Source of the DNA: Haemophilus parainfluenzae
Lineage (GTDB): Bacteria > Pseudomonadota > Gammaproteobacteria > Enterobacterales > Pasteurellaceae
NCBI RefSeq assembly: GCF_014931375.1
Contig: NZ_CP063117.1
Location: forward strand, 124,001-188,000
DNA length: 64,000 bases
Direction: 5' to 3'
Positions 44,553 through 54,292 of the stretch are shown in pieces. The notes beneath the pieces are model-generated. The model saw only the letters and a list, made by a program, of their open reading frames with translations. It was not told the DNA's origin and searched no databases. Numbering within the stretch: the stretch's first letter is position 1; every line of letters starts with the position of its first letter. The position numbers were made by a program, and so were the translations under genes.

Positions 44553-45158
44553 CTAGGACTTCGCTTCAGATTTCGGTGCAGGCTGTAGCTCCACATCATC
44601 CGGCGAATAGTAATCGGATAAACGCTCAGTTAATTCAGCTTGTTCATGAGGTTCAAGTGCGGTCAAATCCACTTCTGTTTTTTCAGATTCCAAAACTTCG
44701 GCAGTTTCATTCTCTGCATGTTCTGTGGATGCTGTTTCAACCGGTTTCTCTGCTGTTTCTTGTGTGCTTACCTCAAGTTTTTCCGCAGAATCAGCCGGAT
44801 TTTCAGCCGCACTTTTAATTTCTTTAATTTGCTCTTCCACCGTTGTACCTGCTGCAGCTGCTTTTTCTTCTAACTCTGCGCGCATTTTTTGAGCTTGCTC
44901 TTTCAGCTCTTCAACGGTTTTACTTAAATCTGGGGAAAGCTGTTTGAGATTAAGTTGTTCCGCTTTCTTAATACTATCTTGCAACTCTTGCAATTTAAGC
45001 TCTTGTTTTAATTCATTTTGAACATTAGCTGCCAACCCACGGATCGTTTTCACCCAGCCCATTACCGTGCGAATAGCCACAGGTAAACGCTTAGGGCCTA
45101 GAACAACTAAGCCCACAAGCATTAATAAAACAAGTTCGGAAAAACCAATATCAAACAC
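44553..45158 (-). CDS. tatB: Sec-independent protein translocase TatB
   Basis: TatB recruits Tat substrates to TatC. The protein has 201 residues: the N-terminal transmembrane helix begins [21 protein letters not shown] and continues through the GPKRLP hinge into an amphipathic helix and coiled coil (about 30-110). The remainder is a long low-complexity tail rich in Glu, Ala, Lys and Thr. It begins 2 bases after tatA. Confidence 0.95.
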   Translation of the reverse strand: MFDIGFSELVLLMLVGLVVLGPKRLPVAIRTVMGWVKTIRGLAANVQNELKQELKLQELQDSIKKAEQLNLKQLSPDLSKTVEELKEQAQKMRAELEEKAAAAGTTVEEQIKEIKSAAENPADSAEKLEVSTQETAEKPVETASTEHAENETAEVLESEKTEVDLTALEPHEQAELTERLSDYYSPDDVELQPAPKSEAKS

Positions 45159-45160
45159 GG

Positions 45161-45391
45161 TTATGCCTGTTCTTTATCTTTTACAGTTTCAGTTTTTTCA
45201 GCGGTGTTTGTACCGTCTTTAATTTGAGTAAATTCCGCATCTTTTTTCGGCTCGTCATCAGACATCGCTTTTTTAAAGCCTTTTACTGCTGCGCCAAGAT
45301 CAGATCCCGCATTGCGTAATTTTTTTGTACCGAATACTAATAAAATCACGACTAATAAAATAATCATTTGTGCTGGGGATAAACCAAACAT
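45161..45391 (-). CDS. tatA: Sec-independent protein translocase TatA
   Basis: TatA oligomers form the Tat pore. The 76 residues start [20 protein letters not shown] with the [14 protein letters not shown] hinge and amphipathic helix after it, then a charged tail. It is the first gene of tatABC. Confidence 0.95.
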   Translation of the reverse strand: MFGLSPAQMIILLVVILLVFGTKKLRNAGSDLGAAVKGFKKAMSDDEPKKDAEFTQIKDGTNTAEKTETVKDKEQA

Positions 45392-45471
45392 AGAAAAACT
45401 CCGTTAGAATTAAATTGAAAATTTGGGCTTGAATATACTCTTTTTATGCATTTGTCTCAAGAGGTAATTTT

Positions 45472-45520
45472 AAAAGTGCGGTCAAAAAAATTAGAGGATT
45501 TTCAACCGCACTTTAGTCTT
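45472..45520 (-). terminator. Uptake-signal-pair terminator after the first BCCT gene
   Basis: AAAGTGCGGTCAAAA and TTTTCAACCGCACTTT form an imperfect stem around an AGAG loop. The sequence from here into the vestigial tail is almost identical to that at 47492-47561. Confidence 0.75.
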
Positions 45521-45521
45521 A

Positions 45522-45557
45522 TTATTCAGCCAGTTCTGTTTACTCATGAGACAGGAA
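45522..45557 (-). pseudogene. Vestigial C-terminal tail of the first BCCT gene
   Basis: Immediately after the stop at 45558-45560, the same frame continues as twelve codons that align codon by codon with the end of the second BCCT gene, which reads LMAHEQTELAE. Two codons that are GAA and CAA in the second copy are TAA here. The last codons (TELAE, stop) are identical in both. This is decayed coding sequence. Confidence 0.7.
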
Positions 45558-47477
45558 TTATGAAATAACAAAATCCAGTTCTTTCATGTATCGCTCATAA
45601 CATTGCAAGATGTCCACGATCAAATCCTCTTCATTTGTAATACTCAAAGGATAACCTTCCAATTGAATATTGGTTGAAACCATTAATGCATGATGAACTT
45701 GTGCAGTTTCAGGCTCAGGCTTCTCGAACAAGGTAATTTGGTAAAAAAACTCTTCTGCTAATCCATTTTCAATAGAAAGAACCAGTTGATTATTATCACG
45801 ACCAAAATGCTGCTGTAAGGTCACATTTAAACCATAGGTACCAATGAGTAACTGGCGCAACTCTCTCATTGCCAAAAGTGCCGTTGTTTTTAAATGTAAA
45901 ATGGCATCATCTCGCTTAGGTTCAATCACTAACTGTCTTAAACGGCTACGCCAGTTTGCACCTGTCCACAAATCTGAAACCTCTGTGGAATAATATTGAC
46001 GTTCAAGTCGTAAACCTTTCAACAAACTCCATGCCATCACAGACATCAATAGAGCAAAAGGTAAAGAAAAAAACAACATCGTTGATTGGAGTATTTCAAT
46101 ACCGCCAAAAAGATAAAGCACAAACGTAACTGCTGACAATAGCCCTCCCCAGAACATAGATTGCCAACGAGGTGAAACCTGGCTTTTGTCTTCAATCGCG
46201 ATATTATTAAGCGTATAAATACCAAAGTTAATGGTGACGATAAAAAAGAGTGTGATAATAAATAAAGCTAACGTTTTAGTTAAGCCGGAATAGGGTAAAT
46301 AACTTAGAAAATCAAAAAGGAGTGACCCCACATTATTTACAGCTTGACCTAATGCCCCCTTAGCAAGATGTTCATTCACCCAAATTGCCCCATTTCCAAA
46401 TACTGTGAACCATAAAACAAAGAATAAACTTGGCACCATCAATACGCCGAAAATAAACTCCCGTAAAGTTCGTCCGCGAGAAATCCGTGCGATAAAAATT
46501 CCAAACCCTGGCGCCCATGAAAACCACCATGCCCAGTAAAAAACTGTCCAATCCATAAACCAGTCTAGATGTTCTACATCATAGGCATAAGCCTTGAAGC
46601 CGACTCTAATTAAACCGCTTAAGTAGGTACCAATATTTTCTGTAAACGCAGAAATTAAATATATTGTCGGACCGAATAACAAAACCAGTAACATAAAGAG
46701 AAATGTGACGCCTAGATTAAGCTCACTAAGAATGCGGAACCCGTTGGCGATACCCTGCAGTGAAATTAAGATAGCAATGATAAAAACACTCACTAAAATA
46801 AGGGGAACCAAATACGGTGAGTTATCCAATAAATGCATTGAATGGAATGCGGCAGCCAACCGAATCGCACTGTAACCTAAGGTTGCGACTACGCCAAATA
46901 AGGTGGTACAAATCCCGAGAATATCAATGACATCCCCTACTTTTCCATTAATCTTTTCTTTCAGTAAGGGATAAAAACAAGAGCGTAAAGAAAAGGGTAA
47001 TTTATAGCGAAATCCGAAGTAAGCTATCGTAAGTGCAATTAATCCATAAATAGCCCAAGCACTGATACTCCAATGAAAAATACTAAAAAATAATGCCGTT
47101 CTAACTTTCTCATATTCACCTATTGGTGAAAGAAAATGTGAAAGCGGTTCAGCAACACCAAGAAAAACAATGCCAATACCAATTCCAGAGGTGAAGAGTA
47201 ATGCAATCCAAGAGCCTAATTTAAACTCTGGTTCTTCCTCATCACTCCCGAGTTTAATATCGCCGTATCGTCCTAACGCCAAGAAAAGTAAAAAGAATAG
47301 AAAAAATGCACTCAGTAAAATATAAAACCAGCTAAATTGAGAGAAAATAAATGCTTTCGCCGCAGCAAGATAAGATATCGTTTGCTGCGTATCAAATAAA
47401 AGGGCTGCAATAATCGCTAAACTAAAACCTAAACTGCCCCAAATAACATTTGCTTTGAAAGTATTTTGTATCTTCAT
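45558..47477 (-). CDS. BCCT family transporter, copy 1 (choline/betaine type)
   Basis: The protein has about 639 residues from ATG 47477, with twelve hydrophobic helices and a large C-terminal cytoplasmic domain of over 120 residues, as in BetT. Family motifs include ALLFTSGIGIGIVFLGVAEP near residue 95, YWAWWFSWAPGFGIFIARIS near 325 and RGRTLREFIFGVL after it. The gene lies 64 bases downstream of a paralog with a terminator between them, and no clear ribosome site precedes its ATG, so its expression may be weak. The substrate may be choline, betaine or carnitine. The C-terminus is truncated compared with the paralog. Confidence 0.88.
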   Translation of the reverse strand: MKIQNTFKANVIWGSLGFSLAIIAALLFDTQQTISYLAAAKAFIFSQFSWFYILLSAFFLFFLLFLALGRYGDIKLGSDEEEPEFKLGSWIALLFTSGIGIGIVFLGVAEPLSHFLSPIGEYEKVRTALFFSIFHWSISAWAIYGLIALTIAYFGFRYKLPFSLRSCFYPLLKEKINGKVGDVIDILGICTTLFGVVATLGYSAIRLAAAFHSMHLLDNSPYLVPLILVSVFIIAILISLQGIANGFRILSELNLGVTFLFMLLVLLFGPTIYLISAFTENIGTYLSGLIRVGFKAYAYDVEHLDWFMDWTVFYWAWWFSWAPGFGIFIARISRGRTLREFIFGVLMVPSLFFVLWFTVFGNGAIWVNEHLAKGALGQAVNNVGSLLFDFLSYLPYSGLTKTLALFIITLFFIVTINFGIYTLNNIAIEDKSQVSPRWQSMFWGGLLSAVTFVLYLFGGIEILQSTMLFFSLPFALLMSVMAWSLLKGLRLERQYYSTEVSDLWTGANWRSRLRQLVIEPKRDDAILHLKTTALLAMRELRQLLIGTYGLNVTLQQHFGRDNNQLVLSIENGLAEEFFYQITLFEKPEPETAQVHHALMVSTNIQLEGYPLSITNEEDLIVDILQCYERYMKELDFVIS

Positions 47478-47491
47478 ATTTGTTTTAAGAT

Positions 47492-47535
47492 AAAAAGTGC
47501 GGTTAAAAATTAAGAGGATTTTCAACCGCACTTTA
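47492..47535 (-). terminator. Uptake-signal-pair terminator after the second BCCT gene
   Basis: AAAGTGCGGTTAAAA and TTTTCAACCGCACTTT form a stem around an AGAG loop. It is a near-copy of the terminator at 45472-45520 and lies between the two BCCT genes. Confidence 0.78.
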
Positions 47536-47541
47536 TTCTTA

Positions 47542-49569
47542 TTATTCAGCCAGTTCTGTTTGCTCGTGTGCCATCAATTCTTGACCCACATCGTCTAGCA
47601 AACTTAAGTAACGTTCATAATGTTTCAACATATCGGCAATCAATTCATCTTGGTCCATATATTGCACATCATAACCCACTCGACCATCAAAGAAATAAGT
47701 GTATGGCTCATAGGTCATACTATGTTGGATATGTGGCAAGTTATCATCATTAATTAATTGCTCTGACACCTCACGACCGATAGATTTCACCCCGTACATA
47801 AAGTCTCGCATCAAATCTTTTTGAATGACTAACTCGACTGCAGGTTCATCTTGATCAAATAACGTGTTAATTTGTACGCTTAAGTCATATTTGCCAATCA
47901 ACTCTTGACGTAATTCGCGCATAGCCGGTAATACCGTATGTTTAAGGAAACGTAAAATATCTTTTTCTTGCGTTTGGTTCATCATTTGTTCCAAACGTTC
48001 TTTCCATTTATCCCCCGTCCAGAAAATACTGGTTGGATTCACTTTGGTATCAAAATATTTTTTATCTGCACTTAAACCTTTCCATAAACTAAAGCACATC
48101 AGTAACATCAACATCGCGAAAGGTAATGCCACCAACAAGGTCATTGCCTGCAGGTTTGCCAAACCACCCGATTGCATTAAAACAATCGCGACGACTGACA
48201 TTAATACACCCCACATCACAGCCTGCCAACGAGGTGCTGCAAGGCTTTTATCGCGTGATGCAATGTTATTTAATACATAAATACCGGAGTCTGCCGAGGT
48301 GATAAAGAATAAAGAAATCACCACCAAACTCACTAAACCCGTCACACCAGAAAGCGGTAAATAATCTAAGAATTTAAAGAGTAACGTTTCAGGCGAGGAA
48401 ATCATTTGCCCTAACGTACCTGCAGCTTCACCATCATTCAACCAAATGGCCGTATTACCAAATACGGTAAACCACAAGATGCCGAACATGCTAGGAATCA
48501 CCAACACGCCAAAAATAAATTCGCGAATGGTACGTCCTCTCGAGATACGCGCAATAAATAAACCGACAAATGGTGCCCAAGAACACCACCATGCCCAATA
48601 CAGAATTGTCCAACCGCTAAACCAGCCAGTATGTTCTTGTTCATAAACATAGGTTTTGAAGCTTAATTGGACTAAGTTGCTGAGATAAGTTCCGATATTG
48701 TCGCTAAAAGCGGATAATAAATAAAGTGTTGGCCCCGCCACTAAGACGAAAATCAACAAACAGAAAGCTAATGTTAAATTCAGCTCACTTAAGATTTTTA
48801 CCCCTTTCCCTACACCGGAAATCGCGGAAAATATCGCTAAACTCATTACCACGGCAATTACGACAACTTGCAAGCTGAAGCTATTTTCGCTAATCCAGCC
48901 TAATTGATGTAAGCCTGCCCCCAATTGAGAAGCACCGAAACCTAACGTTGTAATAATACCAAATAAGGTAGCAAGTAACGCCATAATGTCGATAAGATCG
49001 CCTAACTTGCCATTAATACGCTCTTTCAATAACGGATAGAAACAAGAACGTAATGCCAAAGGTAATTTGTAACGGAATCCAAAGTAAGCCAATGCCAACG
49101 CAATCGTGCCATACACCGCCCAGGCATGAATTCCCCAGTGGAATAAGGTGTGTAACAAGGCTTCTTGTTGCTTATGCTCTGCGCTGCCTGTGGTAATATC
49201 AGATAAGTAATGCGTCAATGGTTCTGCTACACCAAAGAACATCAACCCTACCCCCATACCGGCAGCAAATAACATCGCCAACCAAGACAGAAAACCAAAT
49301 TCAGGCTCTTCTTCATCATTGCCTAATTTGATATTACCTAGGCTACTGACTGATAAAATGACTAAAAAGCCCAAAAATACTGAGAATGCTAATACGTAAA
49401 ACCAACTAAAGTTGGCAAAAATGCCCGATTTAGCAGCATTTAATAAAGTTTGTGTTTGTTCAGGTGCGATTAAAATCATCGCGACAAGCAACACCACAAA
49501 AAATAACGTTGCACCAATCACTAAAGGATTGAACGACGTTTGCTTTTCCATAAATTTAGATAAAGACAA
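47542..49569 (-). CDS. BCCT family transporter, copy 2 (BetT-like)
   Basis: The 675-residue carrier has twelve hydrophobic helices, with MLFAAGMGVGLMFFGVAEPL near residue 95, YWAWWCSWAPFVGLFIARIS near 325 and RGRTIREFIFGVLVIP next. The C-terminal cytoplasmic domain (about 530-675) ends with LMAHEQTELAE. BetT-type proteins import choline using an ion gradient and respond to osmotic stress through that domain. It is the intact, upstream member of a tandem pair. No choline oxidation gene lies nearby, so an osmoprotectant or phosphocholine supply role is possible. Confidence 0.9.
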   Translation of the reverse strand: MSLSKFMEKQTSFNPLVIGATLFFVVLLVAMILIAPEQTQTLLNAAKSGIFANFSWFYVLAFSVFLGFLVILSVSSLGNIKLGNDEEEPEFGFLSWLAMLFAAGMGVGLMFFGVAEPLTHYLSDITTGSAEHKQQEALLHTLFHWGIHAWAVYGTIALALAYFGFRYKLPLALRSCFYPLLKERINGKLGDLIDIMALLATLFGIITTLGFGASQLGAGLHQLGWISENSFSLQVVVIAVVMSLAIFSAISGVGKGVKILSELNLTLAFCLLIFVLVAGPTLYLLSAFSDNIGTYLSNLVQLSFKTYVYEQEHTGWFSGWTILYWAWWCSWAPFVGLFIARISRGRTIREFIFGVLVIPSMFGILWFTVFGNTAIWLNDGEAAGTLGQMISSPETLLFKFLDYLPLSGVTGLVSLVVISLFFITSADSGIYVLNNIASRDKSLAAPRWQAVMWGVLMSVVAIVLMQSGGLANLQAMTLLVALPFAMLMLLMCFSLWKGLSADKKYFDTKVNPTSIFWTGDKWKERLEQMMNQTQEKDILRFLKHTVLPAMRELRQELIGKYDLSVQINTLFDQDEPAVELVIQKDLMRDFMYGVKSIGREVSEQLINDDNLPHIQHSMTYEPYTYFFDGRVGYDVQYMDQDELIADMLKHYERYLSLLDDVGQELMAHEQTELAE

Positions 49570-49798
49570 CGCTTCCCCCTTAAAAATTAAGTGAATAAAA
49601 ATAAAATCAGATTAAATAAAATAAGGCTTTAAGCCCTAAATGGTGAGATGGAACCATCGCAAATGATAGCACGGAGAAGTGCGATTTTGAAGGAAACGCT
49701 CAGTAGGATTTGAGTGGATTGTTTCCAAATACGAAATATATATTATCAAAATATCAATATTTTTTCAAATTGCCTAAAATTGAAAAATCATGAAAGAA

Positions 49799-49839
49799 AA
49801 AGTGCGGTCAGAAAATCTTTAAATTTCTGACCGCACTTT
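49799..49839. terminator. Uptake-signal-pair terminator after mnmA
   Basis: This is the third copy of the 16-base perfect stem AAAGTGCGGTCAGAAA with its inverse. It ends mnmA on the minus strand, 13 bases past its stop. About 200 bases between here and the BCCT gene at 49569 hold no gene I can see. Confidence 0.88.
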
Positions 49840-49851
49840 ATTGAATATAGA

Positions 49852-51003
49852 CTAAATTCGTTCTTCGATAATGCCGCCACCTAAGCAGACTTCATCTAGG
49901 TAAAACACGGCTGATTGGCCTGGTGTGACCGCTGCTTGTGGTTCATCAAAAATCACTCGGATGCAATCATCATTAATTGGCTCAACCAAACAAGCGATGT
50001 CCGTTTGACGATAGCGCGTTTTAACCGTACAACGGAATGCTTCACGTACTGGTTCACGATTTACCCAGTGGAGCTGTTTAGCAATTAAGCCTTTAGAGAA
50101 CAAACGTGGGTGATCATGTCCTTGTGCCACAATCAATTCATTGTTTTCGACATCTTTATCTACTACATACCAAGCTTCATCACCAGCATTTTTTAATCCA
50201 CCGATACCCAGCCCTTTACGCTGTCCGAGTGTGTGATACATCAAGCCTTCATGGCGCCCAATAATCTCGCCATCTACGGTACGAATATCGCCCGGTTGTG
50301 CAGGCAAATAACGCGCTAAGAAATCCTTAAACTTACGCTCACCGATAAAACAAATTCCCGTAGAGTCTTTTTTCTTCGCAGTAATTAAACCTAAATCTTC
50401 TGCAATAGCACGTACAATTGGCTTTTCAATTTCACCAACAGGGAAAAGGCTTTGGCCTACCTGATTTTTACTCAAAGTATAAAGGAAATAGCTTTGGTCT
50501 TTGTTGCTATCTAAACCACGCAATAGCTCTGCTTGATTATCTGCACCACGACGACGTACATAATGGCCGGTAGCAATATAGTTAGCGTCCAAATCTTCTG
50601 CTGCATATTCCAAGAAAGCTTTAAATTTAATTTCTTTATTGCACAAAATATCCGGGTTTGGCGTACGACCGGCTTTGTATTCTGTTAAGAAATGTTCAAA
50701 CACGTTATCCCAATATTCCGCCGCAAAATTGATTTTATGTAGCTTAATACCTAGTTTGTCGCATACTACCTGGGCATCAGCAAGATCCGCTGCTGCTGTA
50801 CAATAATCGGTATCGTCATCTTCCTCCCAGTTTTTCATAAACAGGCCTTCCACTTGGTAGCCTTGCTGTTGAAGAATAAACGCAGATACGGAGGAGTCTA
50901 CCCCACCAGACATACCACAAATGACTTTTTTAGTGGCATTTTCGGCAAGTTGTTCTGCACTCAAGGGTGCGAAATGTTGATTATAAGTATTTGAAGTTAA
51001 CAT
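49852..51003 (-). CDS. mnmA: tRNA-specific 2-thiouridylase MnmA
   Basis: MnmA adds sulfur to U34 of the Glu, Lys and Gln tRNAs. From ATG 51003 it has 383 residues. The PP-loop ATP site is [16 protein letters not shown] near residue 30. The catalytic cysteines lie in [14 protein letters not shown] near 125 and [15 protein letters not shown] near 220. A frame extension to 51081 lacks a family match. It lies 120 bases downstream of nqrM. Confidence 0.97.
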   Translation of the reverse strand: MLTSNTYNQHFAPLSAEQLAENATKKVICGMSGGVDSSVSAFILQQQGYQVEGLFMKNWEEDDDTDYCTAAADLADAQVVCDKLGIKLHKINFAAEYWDNVFEHFLTEYKAGRTPNPDILCNKEIKFKAFLEYAAEDLDANYIATGHYVRRRGADNQAELLRGLDSNKDQSYFLYTLSKNQVGQSLFPVGEIEKPIVRAIAEDLGLITAKKKDSTGICFIGERKFKDFLARYLPAQPGDIRTVDGEIIGRHEGLMYHTLGQRKGLGIGGLKNAGDEAWYVVDKDVENNELIVAQGHDHPRLFSKGLIAKQLHWVNREPVREAFRCTVKTRYRQTDIACLVEPINDDCIRVIFDEPQAAVTPGQSAVFYLDEVCLGGGIIEERI

Positions 51004-51123
51004 AAGTCTCCCGTAACTTCGGTTAAGGCGAAGCACATTGGTGATAATGATTAAAACATAGCGGAATGACTTCCGCCCCATAAATTAAGGTTATTGCACA
51101 AAGTGCGGTTGATTTTGAGTGAA

Positions 51124-51384
51124 TTATTTCACTTCATAAAATTGCGAATTATCGTCTTTCTTCGCAAATTTTTGTTCGTATTCAGCTTTGGCATTTTCAT
51201 CGCCAGCATCTAATTTTTCTTGTAAAGTGTCGCAAGGTTTATCGCAGTCACAGGCTTTAGCGATACCGAGTGATGAAAGTCCGCCACAGCTGCCCTTTAA
51301 GCTTTGTTTTTTAAAGATAAAGCCCACAGACATTAATACAATAATGGCCACAAAAGCGATTAGGGTAAAAAATAAAGTTTGCAT
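51124..51384 (-). CDS. nqrM: Na+-NQR maturation protein NqrM
   Basis: NqrM is needed to build the NqrD/NqrE iron centre. The 86 residues have one N-terminal transmembrane helix (FFTLIAFVAIIVLMSVGFIF) followed by a cluster of four cysteines: GSCGGLSSLG and ACDCDKPCD. It begins 2 bases after apbE, in the usual nqr-apbE-nqrM order. Confidence 0.93.
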   Translation of the reverse strand: MQTLFFTLIAFVAIIVLMSVGFIFKKQSLKGSCGGLSSLGIAKACDCDKPCDTLQEKLDAGDENAKAEYEQKFAKKDDNSQFYEVK

Positions 51385-51386
51385 GA

Positions 51387-52421
51387 TTATTCCTTATTTG
51401 CGAGTAACTTTTGGAAGGCTGAAGACATTTTTGTTTCAAAGCCTTGTTCCGTTTTCATAATTAAATAAACCGGAATATTTTCTTTCTCAGCCACTTCCAA
51501 TGCTTTATCTTCACCAAGTACAAATAGGCCTGTAGATAAGCCATCAGCAGTCATTGAGCTTGGTGCAAGCACGGTAATTGAGGCTAAATGATGCTGAATT
51601 GGATATCCCGTTTTTGGATCGATTTCATGAGCAAAGCGTTGACCATTTTCCTCAAAATAAATACGGTAATCGCCAGAGGTCGCCATCGCCATATTATTTA
51701 AACCTATCACTTCTTGAACGGCTCTTTCACCGGTATTATTCGGTTTTTCAATGGCGATTTGCCACGCTTTATTTTCGGCATTTTTACCTTTTGCACGGAT
51801 TTCTCCGCCAATTTCCACCATATAGTTTTGTACGTGATTTTGCTCTAAAACATCCGCAACTTGATCCACACCAAAACCTTTAGCAATAGATGATAAATCA
51901 ATATAAACCTGTGGCACGGCTTTACTTAAAGTTGGGGTTTTACCGCTCATATCAAGGTGAATTTTATCAATTCCCACCCAACTTTGACGTTCAGCAAGTT
52001 GCTCTGGGGTTGGCTTACGTTCTGGGCGTTTTTCTGGCCCAAAGCCCCATAAATTTACTACAGGCCCTACTGTCACATCCAATGAACCCTCAGTAACCTG
52101 ATTTAAACGAATCGCTTCTTGTAATACTTTGGCAAAGTCCGCAGAGATGTCAATTGGCGTATTCACTTGTGTATTTTGATTAAAACGGCTCAATTCGGAA
52201 TCTTTAATGTAAGTGGACATTTTCTGATTCACATCTTTTAAAACCACTTCAATCTGCTCATGTGTTTTTTCAGCATTTTCTTTAACTGAACCGTCATCAA
52301 TGTAGCGGATATGGTAAGTGGTTCCCATGGTTTTACCGCTAAGTGAAATAATTTCCGGATCTTTTTGACAGGCCGTCAACAGGGTAAATAACACCAGTAA
52401 AAACAGTGGTTTAGCTTTCAT
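51387..52421 (-). CDS. apbE: FMN transferase ApbE (lipoprotein)
   Basis: ApbE attaches FMN from FAD to threonines of NqrB and NqrC in the periplasm. The 344 residues start with a lipoprotein signal (LFLLVLFTLLTACQKD). Conserved parts are SGKTMGTTYHIRYID near residue 28, DLSSIAKGFGVDQVADVL near 170 with VEIGGEIRAKGKN after it, and GQRFAHEIDPKTGYPIQHH near 260. It would normally follow nqrF directly; here an extra lipoprotein gene lies between them. Confidence 0.96.
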   Translation of the reverse strand: MKAKPLFLLVLFTLLTACQKDPEIISLSGKTMGTTYHIRYIDDGSVKENAEKTHEQIEVVLKDVNQKMSTYIKDSELSRFNQNTQVNTPIDISADFAKVLQEAIRLNQVTEGSLDVTVGPVVNLWGFGPEKRPERKPTPEQLAERQSWVGIDKIHLDMSGKTPTLSKAVPQVYIDLSSIAKGFGVDQVADVLEQNHVQNYMVEIGGEIRAKGKNAENKAWQIAIEKPNNTGERAVQEVIGLNNMAMATSGDYRIYFEENGQRFAHEIDPKTGYPIQHHLASITVLAPSSMTADGLSTGLFVLGEDKALEVAEKENIPVYLIMKTEQGFETKMSSAFQKLLANKE

Positions 52422-52440
52422 ATTATATTTGATATATTTC

Positions 52441-52475
52441 AGCCAATATCTATATTGTATTAATAGATATTGGCT
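52441..52475. repeat. Perfect 13-base hairpin before apbE
   Basis: AGCCAATATCTAT, 9 bases, then ATAGATATTGGCT: a perfect inverted repeat just past the stop of the lipoprotein gene and 20 bases before apbE. There is no T run on the minus strand, so it may be an RNA stabiliser or a relic boundary rather than a terminator. Confidence 0.7.
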
Positions 52476-52487
52476 ATTGATTTAAAA

Positions 52488-52976
52488 TTATTGAAGTGTT
52501 TCATTAACTTTAGATACATCTTCAATTACATATTTTGCATTAAAGATTAATCCAGGAATTAGTGCATTTGGTTTGTTATTAAAGCATGCAAAAGTATTCT
52601 TATATGTTCTAGGTTTAATTACATTATAAGCCGTACCATTCATCATATATACAAGATTACCATTCATAAGACTCAGCTCTTGATTAACTACATTTTTACC
52701 AGAAATTCCAACGTTAAAACTTTGAGACTGGTTATCTATCGCAACAAAATATTTACATCCAGCTGATAAACTCATCTCTGCAGCCTTTCTTAGCCCATAT
52801 CGATAAATAGCACCCCTGCCAGTAAACCCATTTCCTGAAGATGTAACTTCAAAGATAGTATCATCCAATCTAATACCTGTAACGCCCCCTCGCAATCCTC
52901 TTTCTTGATAAGGAGTTGAACAAGCTGTTAATGTTAATATAGTAGTCATAATTAAACTTAGAATTAATTTTTTCAT
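52488..52976 (-). CDS. Lipoprotein inserted between nqrF and apbE
   Basis: From ATG 52976 the product has 162 residues with a clear lipoprotein signal (KKLILSLIMTTILTLTACST). The mature part contains GITGIRLDDTIFEV-like GVTGIRLDDTIFEVTSSG and the helix RYGLRKAAEMSLSAGCKYF, a pattern found in CC0125/CC1285-type small lipoproteins. The frame open to 53063 reaches into nqrF and has no ribosome site; TTCCTTT-complementary AAAGGAA lies before 52976. The gene is more AT-rich than the nqr genes and is bounded by perfect hairpins on both sides. No NQR role is known. Confidence 0.82.
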   Translation of the reverse strand: MKKLILSLIMTTILTLTACSTPYQERGLRGGVTGIRLDDTIFEVTSSGNGFTGRGAIYRYGLRKAAEMSLSAGCKYFVAIDNQSQSFNVGISGKNVVNQELSLMNGNLVYMMNGTAYNVIKPRTYKNTFACFNNKPNALIPGLIFNAKYVIEDVSKVNETLQ

Positions 52977-53002
52977 TTTATTTTCCTTTAGGTATATAAA
53001 AT

Positions 53003-53035
53003 GGTCAAATTTACGGAATTTCCATAAATTTGACC
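53003..53035 (-). terminator. Hairpin after nqrF (likely terminator)
   Basis: GGTCAAATTTA, 11 bases, then TAAATTTGACC: a perfect 11-base stem followed on the minus strand by ATTTTATAT. It lies 12 bases beyond nqrF and would separate the nqr message from the lipoprotein and apbE genes. Confidence 0.65.
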
Positions 53036-53046
53036 CATATTTAAAA

Positions 53047-54282
53047 TCAACCACCGAAGTCATCTAATAAGATGTTTTCATCTTCAACACCGAGGTCTTT
53101 CAACATTTTGATTACCGCCGCGTTCATCACCGGAGGTCCACACATGTAGTATTCACAATCTTCTGGTGCTTCATGATTTTTCAAATAGTTTTCATAAAGT
53201 ACGTTGTGAATAAAGCCGGTGTAACCTGTCCAGTTATCTTCTGGTAACGGATCAGATAATGCCACGTGCCATGTAAAGTTAGGATTTTCGGCTTGAAGCT
53301 GATCAAAATCTTCTACATAGAACATTTCACGTTTAGAGCGTGCACCATACCAGAATGACATTTTACGTTTAGAGTGTAAACGTTTTAATTGGTCAAAGAT
53401 ATGAGAACGCATTGGTGCCATACCTGCACCACCACCGATGAATACCATCTCATTATCGGTTTCTTTCGCGAAGAATTCACCGAATGGACCAGAAATTGTC
53501 ACTTTATCACCTGGTTTTAATGACCAAATGTAAGAAGACATTTGACCTGGAGGCGCATCAGGTTGACGTGGTGGAGGCGTTGCAATACGCACGTTAAGCA
53601 TAATGATACCTTTCTCTTCTGGATATGAAGCCATTGAGTAAGCACGGATAATATGCTCGTCCACTTTAGACACATAACGCCATAAATCGTATTTATCCCA
53701 ATCTTCGTGGTATTCTTCTGGAATATCAAAATCTTTATAGTAAACCGTATGTGGATCAGCTTCGATTTGGATATAACCACCTGCACGGAAAGGTACTTCC
53801 TCACCTTCAGGAATCGCTAATTTAAGCTCTTTAATAAAGGTAGCTTTGTTATCATTAGAAATAACGGTACATTCCCATTTTTTCACGCCGAAGATTTCTT
53901 CTGGAAGTTCAACGTCCATATTGCCTTTTACATTCACTTGACAAGCTAAACGATAACCTTCTTTTGCTTCACGTTTATTAATGTGAGAAAGTTCGGTTGG
54001 TAGAATTTCACCACCGCCACTTTTCACTTTCACTACACATTGACCACAAGAGCCACCGCCACCACAAGCAGAAGAAACGAAGATACCTTTACTTGCTAAT
54101 GCACCAAGCAATTTGCCACCAGCAGGTAAAGTGATCGCTTTTTCAGGATCGTCATTAATAGTAATGGTGATATCACCAGAATCCACTAATTTTGATTTAG
54201 CGAATAAAATAATCGCAACGAGCACTAAAAGGATAACCGTAAATGCCGCAACACCTAATAATAAAATTGAAGATTCGCTCAT
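53047..54282 (-). CDS. nqrF: Na+-NQR subunit F (NADH-oxidising)
   Basis: NqrF takes electrons from NADH through FAD to a 2Fe-2S centre. The 411 residues begin with a transmembrane helix ([20 protein letters not shown]). The ferredoxin motif [14 protein letters not shown] lies near residue 70, with a further Cys in GYRLACQ near 111. FAD site: RAYSMASYP near 210. NADH site: [14 protein letters not shown] near 275. It is the last nqr gene, 10 bases after nqrE. Confidence 0.98.
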   Translation of the reverse strand: MSESSILLLGVAAFTVILLVLVAIILFAKSKLVDSGDITITINDDPEKAITLPAGGKLLGALASKGIFVSSACGGGGSCGQCVVKVKSGGGEILPTELSHINKREAKEGYRLACQVNVKGNMDVELPEEIFGVKKWECTVISNDNKATFIKELKLAIPEGEEVPFRAGGYIQIEADPHTVYYKDFDIPEEYHEDWDKYDLWRYVSKVDEHIIRAYSMASYPEEKGIIMLNVRIATPPPRQPDAPPGQMSSYIWSLKPGDKVTISGPFGEFFAKETDNEMVFIGGGAGMAPMRSHIFDQLKRLHSKRKMSFWYGARSKREMFYVEDFDQLQAENPNFTWHVALSDPLPEDNWTGYTGFIHNVLYENYLKNHEAPEDCEYYMCGPPVMNAAVIKMLKDLGVEDENILLDDFGG

Positions 54283-54292
54283 TTATGCCTCC

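Noticed and set aside
52977..53063. Extension of the inserted lipoprotein into nqrF
   Set aside because: It would remove the signal peptide from the N-terminus and crosses the hairpin at 53003-53035.
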